From: Psychrobacter sp. UBA6766
GTDB taxonomy: Bacteria; Pseudomonadota; Gammaproteobacteria; Pseudomonadales; Moraxellaceae
NCBI RefSeq assembly: GCF_002453355.1
Contig: NZ_DKGQ01000019.1
Span: 1 to 58,373, forward strand
Length of the DNA: 58,373 nt
Reading direction: 5' to 3'
The notes below the pieces were generated by a model. The model made no database searches. It saw nothing but the letters and a program-made list of their open reading frames with translations, and was not told the DNA's origin. The stretch's first letter is position 1. Each line of letters starts with the position of its first letter. A program made the position numbers and the translations under genes. Below are positions 11,301 to 19,104 of this stretch, piece after piece.

Positions 11301-12332
11301 CCAGTAGGAAACCCTTTAGTTAATATAAATCTAAACAAAGGAGGCAATAAGAAAAAACAAGTTGAGCCATATGATGAACTTTCGTTTTTAATGGGGCTGT
11401 ACTTTGGACGCTGGGAAAGCCAACCTTTAGATTATCAAATAAATATTGATGATTTTAGTCCCTTCAGTGAATATAGAATTCAGAGCCAAGATAATAAATA
11501 CGTAAGTCAAAAAAATATTTTTGAATTGGATTATAGGGATAATAATATCAGCAATATTTTTACTGACATTGCCAATAAGGTTGATATTGATATATATAGT
11601 ATTGAAAAGAAAATAAGCATTGATACTAAGTATGACTTTAATAAACTTTTAATCTCTACCAATAACTTTTTTGATTACCATATTAAAAAGTATTCGAAAA
11701 GTCGCCGTCAAACCCCTATCTACTGGCCACTACAGACTTCATCAGGCTCATATACACTCTGGGTCTATTATCACCGTTTAAATTCGCAAACACTATATAG
11801 CTGTGTTAATGACTTTGTCGAGCCAAAGCTAACATTGGTTACTGAAGATTTAAATGCTTTAAGCAATAGATCTAATCGTAGCAGCACAGATGAAAAAGAG
11901 CTGACTAAACTCACTGATTTGCAGAATGAGTTAAAAGACTTTCGAGACGAGCTACTGCGCTTAGCAAAAATATGGAGGCCCAACTTAAATGATGGGGTCC
12001 AGATTACAGCAGCGCCATTATGGAAGCTATTTCAGCATACTGCTTGGCAGAAAAAGCTAAAAGAAACCTGGGAAAAGCTAGAAGAAGGTGAATACGATTG
12101 GGCACATTTAGCAGCCAGTATGTGGCCAGATCGTGTGCTAAGAAAATGCCATCAAGACAGAAGCCTTGCTATAGCACATGATGTAGAAGATGTGTTTTGG
12201 CAAGAAGTCGAAGTGCCAATTATGCGTGGGAAAAAGCCCACTGGAAAAACTAAGCTAGAATGGCAACCCATACCCGCGTCTGAAACTACGCTGAATGATA
12301 TGGTCAATGAGGCTAAAGCCCGATTACAATAA
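8325..12332 (+). CDS. pglX: BREX-1 adenine-specific DNA methyltransferase PglX
   Basis: PglX methylates adenine in a non-palindromic site, marking host DNA and directing BREX activity. The SAM-binding motif LDPACGS is at 329-335 and the catalytic NPPF at 595-598, as in N6-adenine methyltransferases. Length 1335 aa is a little above the usual 1200. After the catalytic block, a long variable region (about residues 600-1120) should hold the target-recognition domain. It is much richer in A+T than the flanks: 11581-11640 has 12 G/C in 60 bases, while 9541-9600 has 35. The conserved C-terminus (about 1180-1335) returns to normal composition. This mosaic suggests exchange of specificity by recombination. 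A GGAG ribosome binding site precedes the ATG. No homopolymer tract suggesting phase variation was noticed. Confidence 0.93.
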   Translation: MAFDQTTRNRLQSFVSKARAILSEEFTRQLQATYGLDPKQGTIADIDSLSHLDNYQLQTAHILRDTLQHYMTTTASKTQKEQVKLVLERIVREQAFTVLNRLAALRMAEARGFLLESIGSGYSSQGFQLYQMLEDGSHGETGDAYQSYLFSLFDEFGLDLAVLFDRFSVQGRLFPRETALLQLLEQINDYEIEPLWAEDETIGWIYQYFNSQEERKKMRSESSAPRNSRELAVRNQFFTPRYVVEFLTDNTLGRIWYEMTKGNTALVDSCQYLVKRPNEVFLSQGEISPIQSESNLDENVEAMTQEEILSQPVYIPHRPLKDPRTIRMLDPACGSMHFGLYAFDLFEHIYLESWQIEAEQGADVFKRESDLVSLHSTFEDIESFKQQIPKLIIEYNIHGVDIDPRAVQIAGLSLWQRAQRAWHEQAIKPNQRPTIVKSNIVCAEPMPGEQNLLKEFASTLNPPALGQLVEVIFEKMALAGEAGTLLKIEQEIESAISKARQQWDKTKDVNGGIRDLFAEELLAATPQKELGFDLSGIDDETFWEDAEQLILKALKDYSEKAGSLVAEKRLFAEDAAKGFAFIDLSRKRFDVVLMNPPFGDSAIKAKKYVIENYDDCFYDVFGAFVKRGSYMLVNGGLLGALTSRTGFYLSRLESWRRDIVFGNSQMRLMADLGLGVLDNAMVETAAYTLERDVGSENSKVCFFGLMDEKDKESNLLKATQGKGNDITHLASSKALSILPGAPLSYWASDIKRQVFSKYPSFSDIQGEIKQGLATGDDYRFLRSIWEVPEKNMGIEKTWIPFAKGGEYQKYYYDLDLVVNWSKGAKETYSLRTTQFPVLLTKNADKYLYRKGLTYPQRTQKGFSVRQLPENCIFGGKGPAIFPEDDSELLYYLGLFNSDIAEELIQLLICFGSYNEGYVSKLPIPKASKEDKDLVSKITLLLAGQKWSAGLSNELTLNYQNPYVGNLLSDSDEYALALFLNRYVMFLYGLEDKPVGNPLVNINLNKGGNKKKQVEPYDELSFLMGLYFGRWESQPLDYQINIDDFSPFSEYRIQSQDNKYVSQKNIFELDYRDNNISNIFTDIANKVDIDIYSIEKKISIDTKYDFNKLLISTNNFFDYHIKKYSKSRRQTPIYWPLQTSSGSYTLWVYYHRLNSQTLYSCVNDFVEPKLTLVTEDLNALSNRSNRSSTDEKELTKLTDLQNELKDFRDELLRLAKIWRPNLNDGVQITAAPLWKLFQHTAWQKKLKETWEKLEEGEYDWAHLAASMWPDRVLRKCHQDRSLAIAHDVEDVFWQEVEVPIMRGKKPTGKTKLEWQPIPASETTLNDMVNEAKARLQ

Positions 12333-12339
12333 TTTAGTA

Positions 12340-12374
12340 GGCCAAGCTTGTGATTTTAGTTAGTAAGCTTGGTC
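12340..12374 (+). other. Hairpin in the pglX-pglZ spacer
   Basis: A 10-bp arm GGCCAAGCTT (12340-12349) pairs with AAGCTTGGTC (12365-12374), with one G-U pair on RNA, around a 15-base loop. No run of T follows, so it is not a classical terminator. It sits in the longest spacer of the operon (109 bp) and could protect or process the transcript, or simply be a leftover palindrome. Confidence 0.5.
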
Positions 12375-12441
12375 TGTCATAACCCAAGTTTGACTGCTTA
12401 TAAGGTGCAGAAAGCTGCATGTCTTAGGATATAAATAACGT

Positions 12442-14994
12442 ATGAATATTGAAGATTATATTAAGCAACAAAAGCTTGAGCCTTTATTGCAAGCCAAGCA
12501 AGTATTGATAGTATATGACACAGATCAAAGGTATCGAGAGATCTGTCTCAGTATGGCACAAGATACAACCATCGTGGTAGATACAACTGAGTCTAGTATT
12601 ATTAGTCGTGCAGCTGCCCTAGATGCACTTAGCAAGATTGGAACAAAAGAGGTCGATGAGCTGCTAGTATACGTGCCTGCCAGCCCACCATTAACTGATG
12701 AGCAGAAACAAATTGACCCATTCTCTATCTATGCAGAATGTGGCGCTGTATTTCCTGATCCCAAAAAAGACAGCGATAGCTTTTTATCAATCTGCCTAAC
12801 AGCCAAACCAGATTATGCGGCTCAAATACGCAATATATTTAAAGAGGATAGTAGCCCAAGCTTTGCTGTTATTAATGCAATAGGGGGCGGGGATAGCTGG
12901 CCAAACTTGAAGTCGTTATTAAATACAGATTCGGCCAATGAAATTATTCTGGCGTTGCTGCATCCTAATGACATGCAAGAAGCTGCACTTAGTAATAGTG
13001 ATAAAGACCCCCAAATTTGGATTAGTGAAGCCGAGAGGCTACTAAAAGCTATTATTGGTCTTAATCTGAAGAAGACACATAGTAAATCTTGGTCAGTTAT
13101 ATCTGATGAGCTGTGGCGTTATGTTTTATTTAGTGAGTTTGTGTTTGATTTGCCAGAATCACTGCCTTCTAAGCTAGAGGATGTGGCTAGAGCAGATGAT
13201 AATGCGGTACCTACCATTGAAAAGATATGTGCAAGACTTCGCAATGATATACGAACGAGAGATATCTATATAGATAAAGCTCAGGAAGTCGAAAGGGATC
13301 TAGGTTTGGCTGCTATTTGTCAAAGTATTAGTGATCTAGGCGTAAAAGACACCTTCCCGTTTGAAGAAAGAACTTTCTTATCCACAGCAATAAGCGCCAT
13401 GCAGCGACATGATATGCGGGCAGCGCGAGATATTATCTCAAGACAGTCTGATTCTGTATGGATGAGCCGGGGTGAGAGTCAGCTACAGTGGGATTTATTA
13501 AGATCTGCATTGGCCTTGTTAGAATCCTGTACTGAGTATGAAGGGATGATTCCAAGTAAGGCTCGGAATATGGATCAGCTTATCGAGCTATATACTAGCC
13601 ATTTGCGTGAGGTGGACCGTCTACACCGTGAGTTCGAGCAAGCGGTAACTTTATGTAGTGGGCAAGACTTTGAAGAAATAACCAAGCCAATTCAAGCTCA
13701 AGCTCGCCAACGATACGGCAAGCTGATGGAGAAAGTTCAATCGTTATTTACTCGGTATTTACAAAATGAAGGTTGGCCTGTCTTAGGTTATCTCCCCAAT
13801 ACTGATGTATTTGATAAACTAGTAGCGCCAAAATTACAGCAAAATGGCTATAAAGTGGCCTATCTGATGGTTGATGCTTTACGCTATGAAATGGGTATGG
13901 CTTTAAAGGAGCAGATTGAGAACGAAGGAGCGGTTGAGATAACGACAGCATTGGCTCAATTACCCAGTATAACCTTGGTAGGCATGGCAAGCTTACTTCC
14001 TGGTGCCAGTACAGGGTTTAGATTAGAAAAATCTGGAAAAGATATTGTACCTTATATTGACGATCAAGAAGTCAAAACAGTTGAGCAACGTATGAACTTA
14101 GTACGAAAGCGCTATGGTCAACGGTTTGATGAAGGAAGGCTTGAGAAATATGCGCGAGGTACAGGTAAGAAAGTTGATGAGAACGTTGAGTTGTTTATTC
14201 TTCGGTCAGTTGAGATAGACAGTCAGTTTGAAAATCACCCCGAAACAGCACCTGATGCAGTGACTAGTGCGCTCAAAAACATTCGCACAGCCATCCTTAA
14301 ACTAAAAGCGATTGGATTTAATGAAGTTGTTATAGTGACTGATCATGGCTTCTTTATGAATACGCATGCAGAAGCGGGTGATACTTGTAATAAACCGCAA
14401 GGCGACTGGAAAGTAATTCATGAGCGCTGCGTATTAGGAGATGGTGATAGTGACTTGCATCACTATCGCCTAAGCAGTGAGCAGGCAGGAATCAAGGGTG
14501 ACTTTAAGCAAGTTGCAGGACCGCTTTCATTTGCCACTTATAAATCAGGCATGCTTTATTATCATGGTGGAGCATCACTTCAAGAGTGTGTTGTTCCGGT
14601 TATTACAGTGAAGCTAGATGGTTCAAAAGATAGCCAGGTTTCGGTAGAGAAATTCAAAGTGGCCATTAATTACAAAAATGGCGCTAAAAGAATTACCACA
14701 AGAATGCCGGTAGTAGCACTTACATTACAAACCGAAGATATGTTTTCTGTAGATGCGCAAGTAGAAGTCTTGTTAGAGGCACATAATAAAAAAGGTGAGA
14801 TAGTTGGCGAGGCAAAAACCGGGGGTCTGGTTAATACTGCTACAGGTACCATTATGATGACACCGAATAATGAACAAAAAATAACTCTGAAAATGGATAT
14901 GGAGTTCGAGGGTAAGTTTATCTTAAAAGCGTTTAATCCTTCGACCATGGCAGTATATGAGCAGATAGAGCTTGAAACAGATTATACGGTGTAA
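12442..14994 (+). CDS. pglZ: BREX protein PglZ, alkaline-phosphatase-superfamily
   Basis: PglZ is the second signature gene of BREX and has an alkaline phosphatase-like core with reported nuclease or phosphohydrolase activity in some homologues. The protein is 850 aa. The core begins around 470 with MVDALRYEMG, D478 being the likely metal ligand, and continues to VTDHGFF (D634, H635), the distal metal-binding motif. The N-terminal third (about 1-300) is a variable receiver-like region. The C-terminus (about 690-850) is a beta-rich extension. It is followed after 3 bp by brxL, so the two are transcribed and probably translated together. Confidence 0.92.
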   Translation: MNIEDYIKQQKLEPLLQAKQVLIVYDTDQRYREICLSMAQDTTIVVDTTESSIISRAAALDALSKIGTKEVDELLVYVPASPPLTDEQKQIDPFSIYAECGAVFPDPKKDSDSFLSICLTAKPDYAAQIRNIFKEDSSPSFAVINAIGGGDSWPNLKSLLNTDSANEIILALLHPNDMQEAALSNSDKDPQIWISEAERLLKAIIGLNLKKTHSKSWSVISDELWRYVLFSEFVFDLPESLPSKLEDVARADDNAVPTIEKICARLRNDIRTRDIYIDKAQEVERDLGLAAICQSISDLGVKDTFPFEERTFLSTAISAMQRHDMRAARDIISRQSDSVWMSRGESQLQWDLLRSALALLESCTEYEGMIPSKARNMDQLIELYTSHLREVDRLHREFEQAVTLCSGQDFEEITKPIQAQARQRYGKLMEKVQSLFTRYLQNEGWPVLGYLPNTDVFDKLVAPKLQQNGYKVAYLMVDALRYEMGMALKEQIENEGAVEITTALAQLPSITLVGMASLLPGASTGFRLEKSGKDIVPYIDDQEVKTVEQRMNLVRKRYGQRFDEGRLEKYARGTGKKVDENVELFILRSVEIDSQFENHPETAPDAVTSALKNIRTAILKLKAIGFNEVVIVTDHGFFMNTHAEAGDTCNKPQGDWKVIHERCVLGDGDSDLHHYRLSSEQAGIKGDFKQVAGPLSFATYKSGMLYYHGGASLQECVVPVITVKLDGSKDSQVSVEKFKVAINYKNGAKRITTRMPVVALTLQTEDMFSVDAQVEVLLEAHNKKGEIVGEAKTGGLVNTATGTIMMTPNNEQKITLKMDMEFEGKFILKAFNPSTMAVYEQIELETDYTV

Positions 14995-14997
14995 ATT

Positions 14998-17109
14998 ATG
15001 GATGCTTTAGACAAAAAACTAAATGAGCTTTTTGATGGCAAAGTAGTCAGAAAAGACTTGGTACATCGGATCAAAAAAGGCACGAACGTTCCTACATTTG
15101 TGCTTGAGTTTTTATTGGCACGGTATTGTGCGAGCGATGACCCAGATGAAATTAAAGCTGGTATGGAAGCCGTATTAGAGACTTTAAATGACAATTATGT
15201 GCGGCCCAATGAGGCAAATCACGCACAGTCTAAAGTAGCTACTAAAGGTAAATTCCGTTTTATTGATAAAGTGCATGTGAACTATATTGAAAAAGATAAG
15301 AGGCACTGGGCAGCTTTAGAAAACTTCGACTCTAGAAGAATTGCTATCAGTGAAAAATATTACAAAGATCACGATCGTCTTTTACAAGGTGGGCTCTGGG
15401 CGGAAGTAACCATTGCTTATAACGATATTGAAGAGGATGATTACGCTTTTTATATTGAAGACTTACGACCGATTCAGCTCAGCCGTTTTAATTTCAACCA
15501 GTACTGTGAAGGGCGAGCTCAATGTACCCGTGATGAATGGCTCAGTTTTATATTACGGTCTGTCGGCCTAGAACCTGACAAGTTAACGCAACGAGTTAAG
15601 ATGCATTTTTTAGCTCGTTTAATGCCTTTAGTGGAGCCAAACTTTAACTTCATTGAGCTTGGCCCACGAGGTACAGGTAAGTCGTACTTCTTCAGTGAAT
15701 TTTCACCTTACTCTACGTTAATCAGTGGTGGTCAGGCAACTAAAGCGACTTTATTTTATAATAACCAACGCAAACAAATTGGATTAGTAGGATTCTGGGA
15801 TACGGTTGCTTTTGATGAAGTTGGTGGTATCAAGATTAGAGATCAAGATACTATTCAAATTATGAAAGACTTTATGGCGAATGGTCGCTTTTCTCGAGGG
15901 GTGGAAGTCATTGCAGATGCTTCAATGGCTTTTGTGGGTAATTTAGATTTATCAGTAGAGCAAGTCGTAAATTCCGAAGTGTATGATCTTTTTCAGCCAC
16001 TACCTAAAGAGTTTGATTTAGCAATGATGGACCGTTTTGCTTGCTATTTACCAGGGTGGGAAATGCCTAAAAATAGTAGCGAGTTTTTAACAAGCAACTA
16101 TGGGTTTATTACAGACTATATAGCGGAAGCATTTCATTACCAGTTAAAACAGACTAATCGTTATGAAGAGGTGAGTAGCCGTATTAAATTAGGTAATGCA
16201 GTAGAAGGGCGTGACGAAAAAGGTATAAAAAAAATAGTTGCTGCATTCCTTAAGATATTACATCCAGATGGACCACCTAGTGATGAAGAGTTTGAAGAGT
16301 ATGTGGTTTATGCCATTGAGTCTCGTCGTCGAGTAAAAGAGCAAATGAATAAGCGTAAGTCAGATGATGAGTTTGCAAAAATTAATTTATCTTATATCAA
16401 TACTAAGGGTGAAGAGGTTATCGTTTACTGTCCAGAATCGCGTTTTGCGCTTGCAACACAAGATCCTTACCGTAGAAATATCCATGTCGATCATGATTTA
16501 AGCTTTGGAAAACAAGATTTATCTGGCACTAAAGAAAAGGACAATCCGGTAACTATTAAAGAGTCTGTAGCATATGTAGATGATTCAGCCATACTGAGCA
16601 GAGGAACTGAAGCTCAAGATGTTGATCTTTTGGAAGATAAAGTAGTAGAGAGGCACTTTGAGATTCGCTACGGTGATACTGGGTATAGTTATGAATCAAT
16701 AATTGGACCTTATTTGAAGGGTGTCAAATCTGTTGAAATAGATGATCCATATATTAGAGCATCTCACCAGGTTCATAACTTTGTTAGGCTTTGTGAAGTT
16801 TTTGTCAAAGTACCAAGTATTAAAAAAATTGTATTAGTGACTAGTTACGATCAACAAACTGACGTCAAAGAAATGTCAGATCGTTTAGGTGAACTTAAAC
16901 AAAGCCTTTTGGAACTTGATATTGTACTTGAAGTTAAGGTCAATGAGGATTCACATGACTGTGAAATTAGACTGGATAATGGCTGGATTATAAAAATTAG
17001 TAGAGGATTAGATTTTTATCAAAAACCTGAGCTTTCGTTTGGTATTGGTAACAATGACTTAGCCTTAAGGAAATGTTTAGAGACTAAGGTGGATATCTTT
17101 AAAGCTTAA
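14998..17109 (+). CDS. brxL: BREX protein BrxL, AAA+ core with MITD1-like C-terminal domain
   Basis: BrxL is the AAA+ DNA-dependent ATPase of type 1 BREX. The N-terminus (LDKKLNELFDGKVVRKDL) and the FVLEFLLARYC segment match the family. Walker A GPRGTGKS is at about 222-229, and a VAFDEVGG Walker B-like segment follows at about 265-275. The last 150 residues (about 550-700) do not show a Lon Ser-Lys dyad. Instead they resemble the C-terminal domain of eukaryotic MITD1: SYES, IDDPYIR, HQVHNFVRLCE, CEIRLDNGWIIKI, RGLDFY and a final ETKVDIFKA all line up with remembered human MITD1 sequence. That domain has a phospholipase D-like fold and binds membranes in MITD1. Length 703 aa is normal. It is the last gene of the operon. 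Confidence 0.9.
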   Translation: MDALDKKLNELFDGKVVRKDLVHRIKKGTNVPTFVLEFLLARYCASDDPDEIKAGMEAVLETLNDNYVRPNEANHAQSKVATKGKFRFIDKVHVNYIEKDKRHWAALENFDSRRIAISEKYYKDHDRLLQGGLWAEVTIAYNDIEEDDYAFYIEDLRPIQLSRFNFNQYCEGRAQCTRDEWLSFILRSVGLEPDKLTQRVKMHFLARLMPLVEPNFNFIELGPRGTGKSYFFSEFSPYSTLISGGQATKATLFYNNQRKQIGLVGFWDTVAFDEVGGIKIRDQDTIQIMKDFMANGRFSRGVEVIADASMAFVGNLDLSVEQVVNSEVYDLFQPLPKEFDLAMMDRFACYLPGWEMPKNSSEFLTSNYGFITDYIAEAFHYQLKQTNRYEEVSSRIKLGNAVEGRDEKGIKKIVAAFLKILHPDGPPSDEEFEEYVVYAIESRRRVKEQMNKRKSDDEFAKINLSYINTKGEEVIVYCPESRFALATQDPYRRNIHVDHDLSFGKQDLSGTKEKDNPVTIKESVAYVDDSAILSRGTEAQDVDLLEDKVVERHFEIRYGDTGYSYESIIGPYLKGVKSVEIDDPYIRASHQVHNFVRLCEVFVKVPSIKKIVLVTSYDQQTDVKEMSDRLGELKQSLLELDIVLEVKVNEDSHDCEIRLDNGWIIKISRGLDFYQKPELSFGIGNNDLALRKCLETKVDIFKA

Positions 17110-17377
17110 AGGCTCACTCAAATCTTAAGTTTAACTATTAGCACAGGCCTAATAAGGCACAGAATCTGGGATACTCTTAATAGTAATCAATAACCATACA
17201 TGATTCGATTTTATAATTTAGGCCATTAAATGTTAGATACATTAGAGTACAAATGTATCAGTGATACCGTTGTACTCAGCATAATCTAATGTTTTTATAT
17301 AAAGTCTTGTATTGCAATGATTGACGTGTTTAAGTAATTGAGTGAGCCTGGAAACCAGTTGCGTGTTCTACTTATTT

Positions 17378-18241
17378 CTAAGTCACCTTACCACCAGTAT
17401 TCCCCAAAAATCGACTTACAGTTTCTGATATACCCGATAAAGAGTTTTCACTAACATCGAGTTGTTCCAGTGCTTGTAGGTTGGTAATGCTGTCGGGTAA
17501 ACTTTGCAGACCATTTTGATATAGGCCAAGACTTTTCAATTGATGTAGATTTCCTATGGAATTTGGCAAGGTTTTGAAATCAGAAGCACGTATGTCTATC
17601 TTTTCAAGGTTTGTTAAATTTCCGATACTATCAGGCAAGGCTTTCAATTTTTCGTTAGCATACAGCTCAATACTTGTGAGTTTGCTTAGATTGCCAATAG
17701 CGTCTGGTAACTCCTGAACCTGCGTTCCTCTCATATCAAAATGGGTAAGCGATGTTAGATTTCCGAGCTCATCAGGAAACCTCTCCAAGCTTTTTGAAAA
17801 GATATTAAGCGATTTAAGATTCTTTAACTTACACAGTACCTTTGGGAACTCAGTAAAAGAGCACTTCATATAAACCAGCGTCTCTAAGCTATCTAATTGA
17901 GCAATCTCTTCTGGTAGTTCATTAAAACCTCTTAGTCTAAGGTACTTTAGATTTGTTAAATTGCCGATAGCGCCAGGTAATGGCTTAGTAGACTCACTTT
18001 CGCTTTGTAATACTGATTTATTATCAATATAGCTATAACGTTTAGATTTTCCATATCCCAAATCCAGTCGCTCTAACTGGCGTAATGCTTCAGGATCACG
18101 AGGTACAGTGCTGTCAGAGCTGCCTTCTATATTATGGTTATCAATCCAGTCCCATATCTCTGTCATCCAGTCTTCAACGCGCGTATCTTGATTGCGAGTG
18201 GCGTTGTTATGTTGGTTGGTTTTATCACTATATACTGTCAT
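17378..18241 (-). CDS. Leucine-rich-repeat protein in the defence island
   Basis: A 287-aa protein that is mostly leucine-rich repeats. From about residue 85 to 275 there are roughly eight units of about 23 residues with the pattern LPDxIGNLxxLxxLxL, the bacterial/plant-like type. The first 80 residues are polar and hold no recognised domain. No signal peptide or membrane helix is visible, so it is probably cytosolic. It converges on brxL with 268 bp between. LRR proteins bind other proteins; a partner cannot be told from the sequence. Its place between two defence systems makes a defence or regulatory role possible but unproven. Confidence 0.75.
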   Translation of the reverse strand: MTVYSDKTNQHNNATRNQDTRVEDWMTEIWDWIDNHNIEGSSDSTVPRDPEALRQLERLDLGYGKSKRYSYIDNKSVLQSESESTKPLPGAIGNLTNLKYLRLRGFNELPEEIAQLDSLETLVYMKCSFTEFPKVLCKLKNLKSLNIFSKSLERFPDELGNLTSLTHFDMRGTQVQELPDAIGNLSKLTSIELYANEKLKALPDSIGNLTNLEKIDIRASDFKTLPNSIGNLHQLKSLGLYQNGLQSLPDSITNLQALEQLDVSENSLSGISETVSRFLGNTGGKVT

Positions 18242-18776
18242 AAGGTTACCTTTTAATAATCGTTAAATGAGGTGAGTGCATTCGAATTTTTAGCTGGTCT
18301 TATTACTGTGCGTCAAACTGCAGAGTGGATGGGCATAGTAATAAACCAAGGTAAGCCATATGCTTAACAAAGCTTGGTATACCAGTGGCTGAGACTGATA
18401 AAGGTTTATGAAGCCATTTAGAGGGTTTGCTTAAAAAAGCGGAATAGCATAAAGCGCTCATAAGACTCAGTAACTGAGTATGAGGAGAATGTTTGAGAAA
18501 TATAAAGGTTGGAATCAATCGACTGGAAGTAGTCATAAAGAAATCTCCTGTTGCTCTGTCTGTGCCAAATTGAAACGACACAGTCACCTTACAGAGCGAA
18601 AAGGAGTTGTGCGTTTTACCAGTCTTTGTTTTTCATCGCGCTGGAAGTAGCCGTAAACCCACGATGTTTTTTTATCATAACAAGCTCTTTATTATTTGTC
18701 AAAATTGAAATTGAGCGGTGCTAAAGAAACCCTAGAATTAAAGTCGGTAAACTAACGACTCGATGAGGAGTTTACT
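18242..18776. other. Non-coding stretch with an imperfect repeat
   Basis: Apart from one doubtful small frame there is no convincing gene. The string CTGGAAGTAG occurs at about 18519 and 18640 with similar flanks, an imperfect direct repeat. The stretch runs into an insertion-sequence remnant and looks like decayed mobile DNA. Confidence 0.4.
18303..18536 (-). CDS. Possible small hydrophobic protein (77 aa), doubtful
   Basis: A short frame starting at ATG 18536, chosen because AGGAG lies 8 bases upstream. The product MTTSSRLIPTFIFL... is leucine- and serine-rich with weakly hydrophobic stretches and no recognised domain. The surrounding DNA is degenerate and the codons look unselected, so it may not be a gene. 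Its good ribosome binding site is the only support. Confidence 0.2.
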   Translation of the reverse strand: MTTSSRLIPTFIFLKHSPHTQLLSLMSALCYSAFLSKPSKWLHKPLSVSATGIPSFVKHMAYLGLLLCPSTLQFDAQ

Positions 18777-18908
18777 ATGACTAAGAAAATAAGAACTTAT
18801 AGCACAGAATTCAAAGCCGAAGCCGTAAAGAAGATAGCATACAATAACGGCAATATTTCAGCTAGTGCAAGGCAGCTAAGCATAGCAATGCAAAAATTAT
18901 CTAACTAG
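18777..18908 (+). pseudogene. Remnant of IS3-family orfA
   Basis: The 43-codon frame from ATG 18777 reads as the start of an IS3-type OrfA: YSTEFKAEAVKKI is the usual transposase helix-turn-helix opening. It stops at 18908 before the leucine zipper, and no orfB follows. A related, more decayed copy lies at about 36120-36265 on the other strand. Confidence 0.7.
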
Positions 18909-19104
18909 CAGAACAAAGCGAATGAAGATTGTCGTATACTTTCAGCATGTTTAGTCTCTAGCAGTACTGAGGCGGCTCAGCTATAAGTGGTCTATTGATA
19001 GGTGTAAAGGGCGAAATAGCTAGTTACCTTGAAGTATAAAATGTAAGATCCGACTAAAATCTATGGCATACCTAATTTCAATAAACTAACTAATGTGATA
19101 ATAA

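Noticed and set aside
8325..12332. Phase-variable tract in pglX
   Set aside because: No long homopolymer or short tandem repeat was noticed in the gene; the frame is intact.
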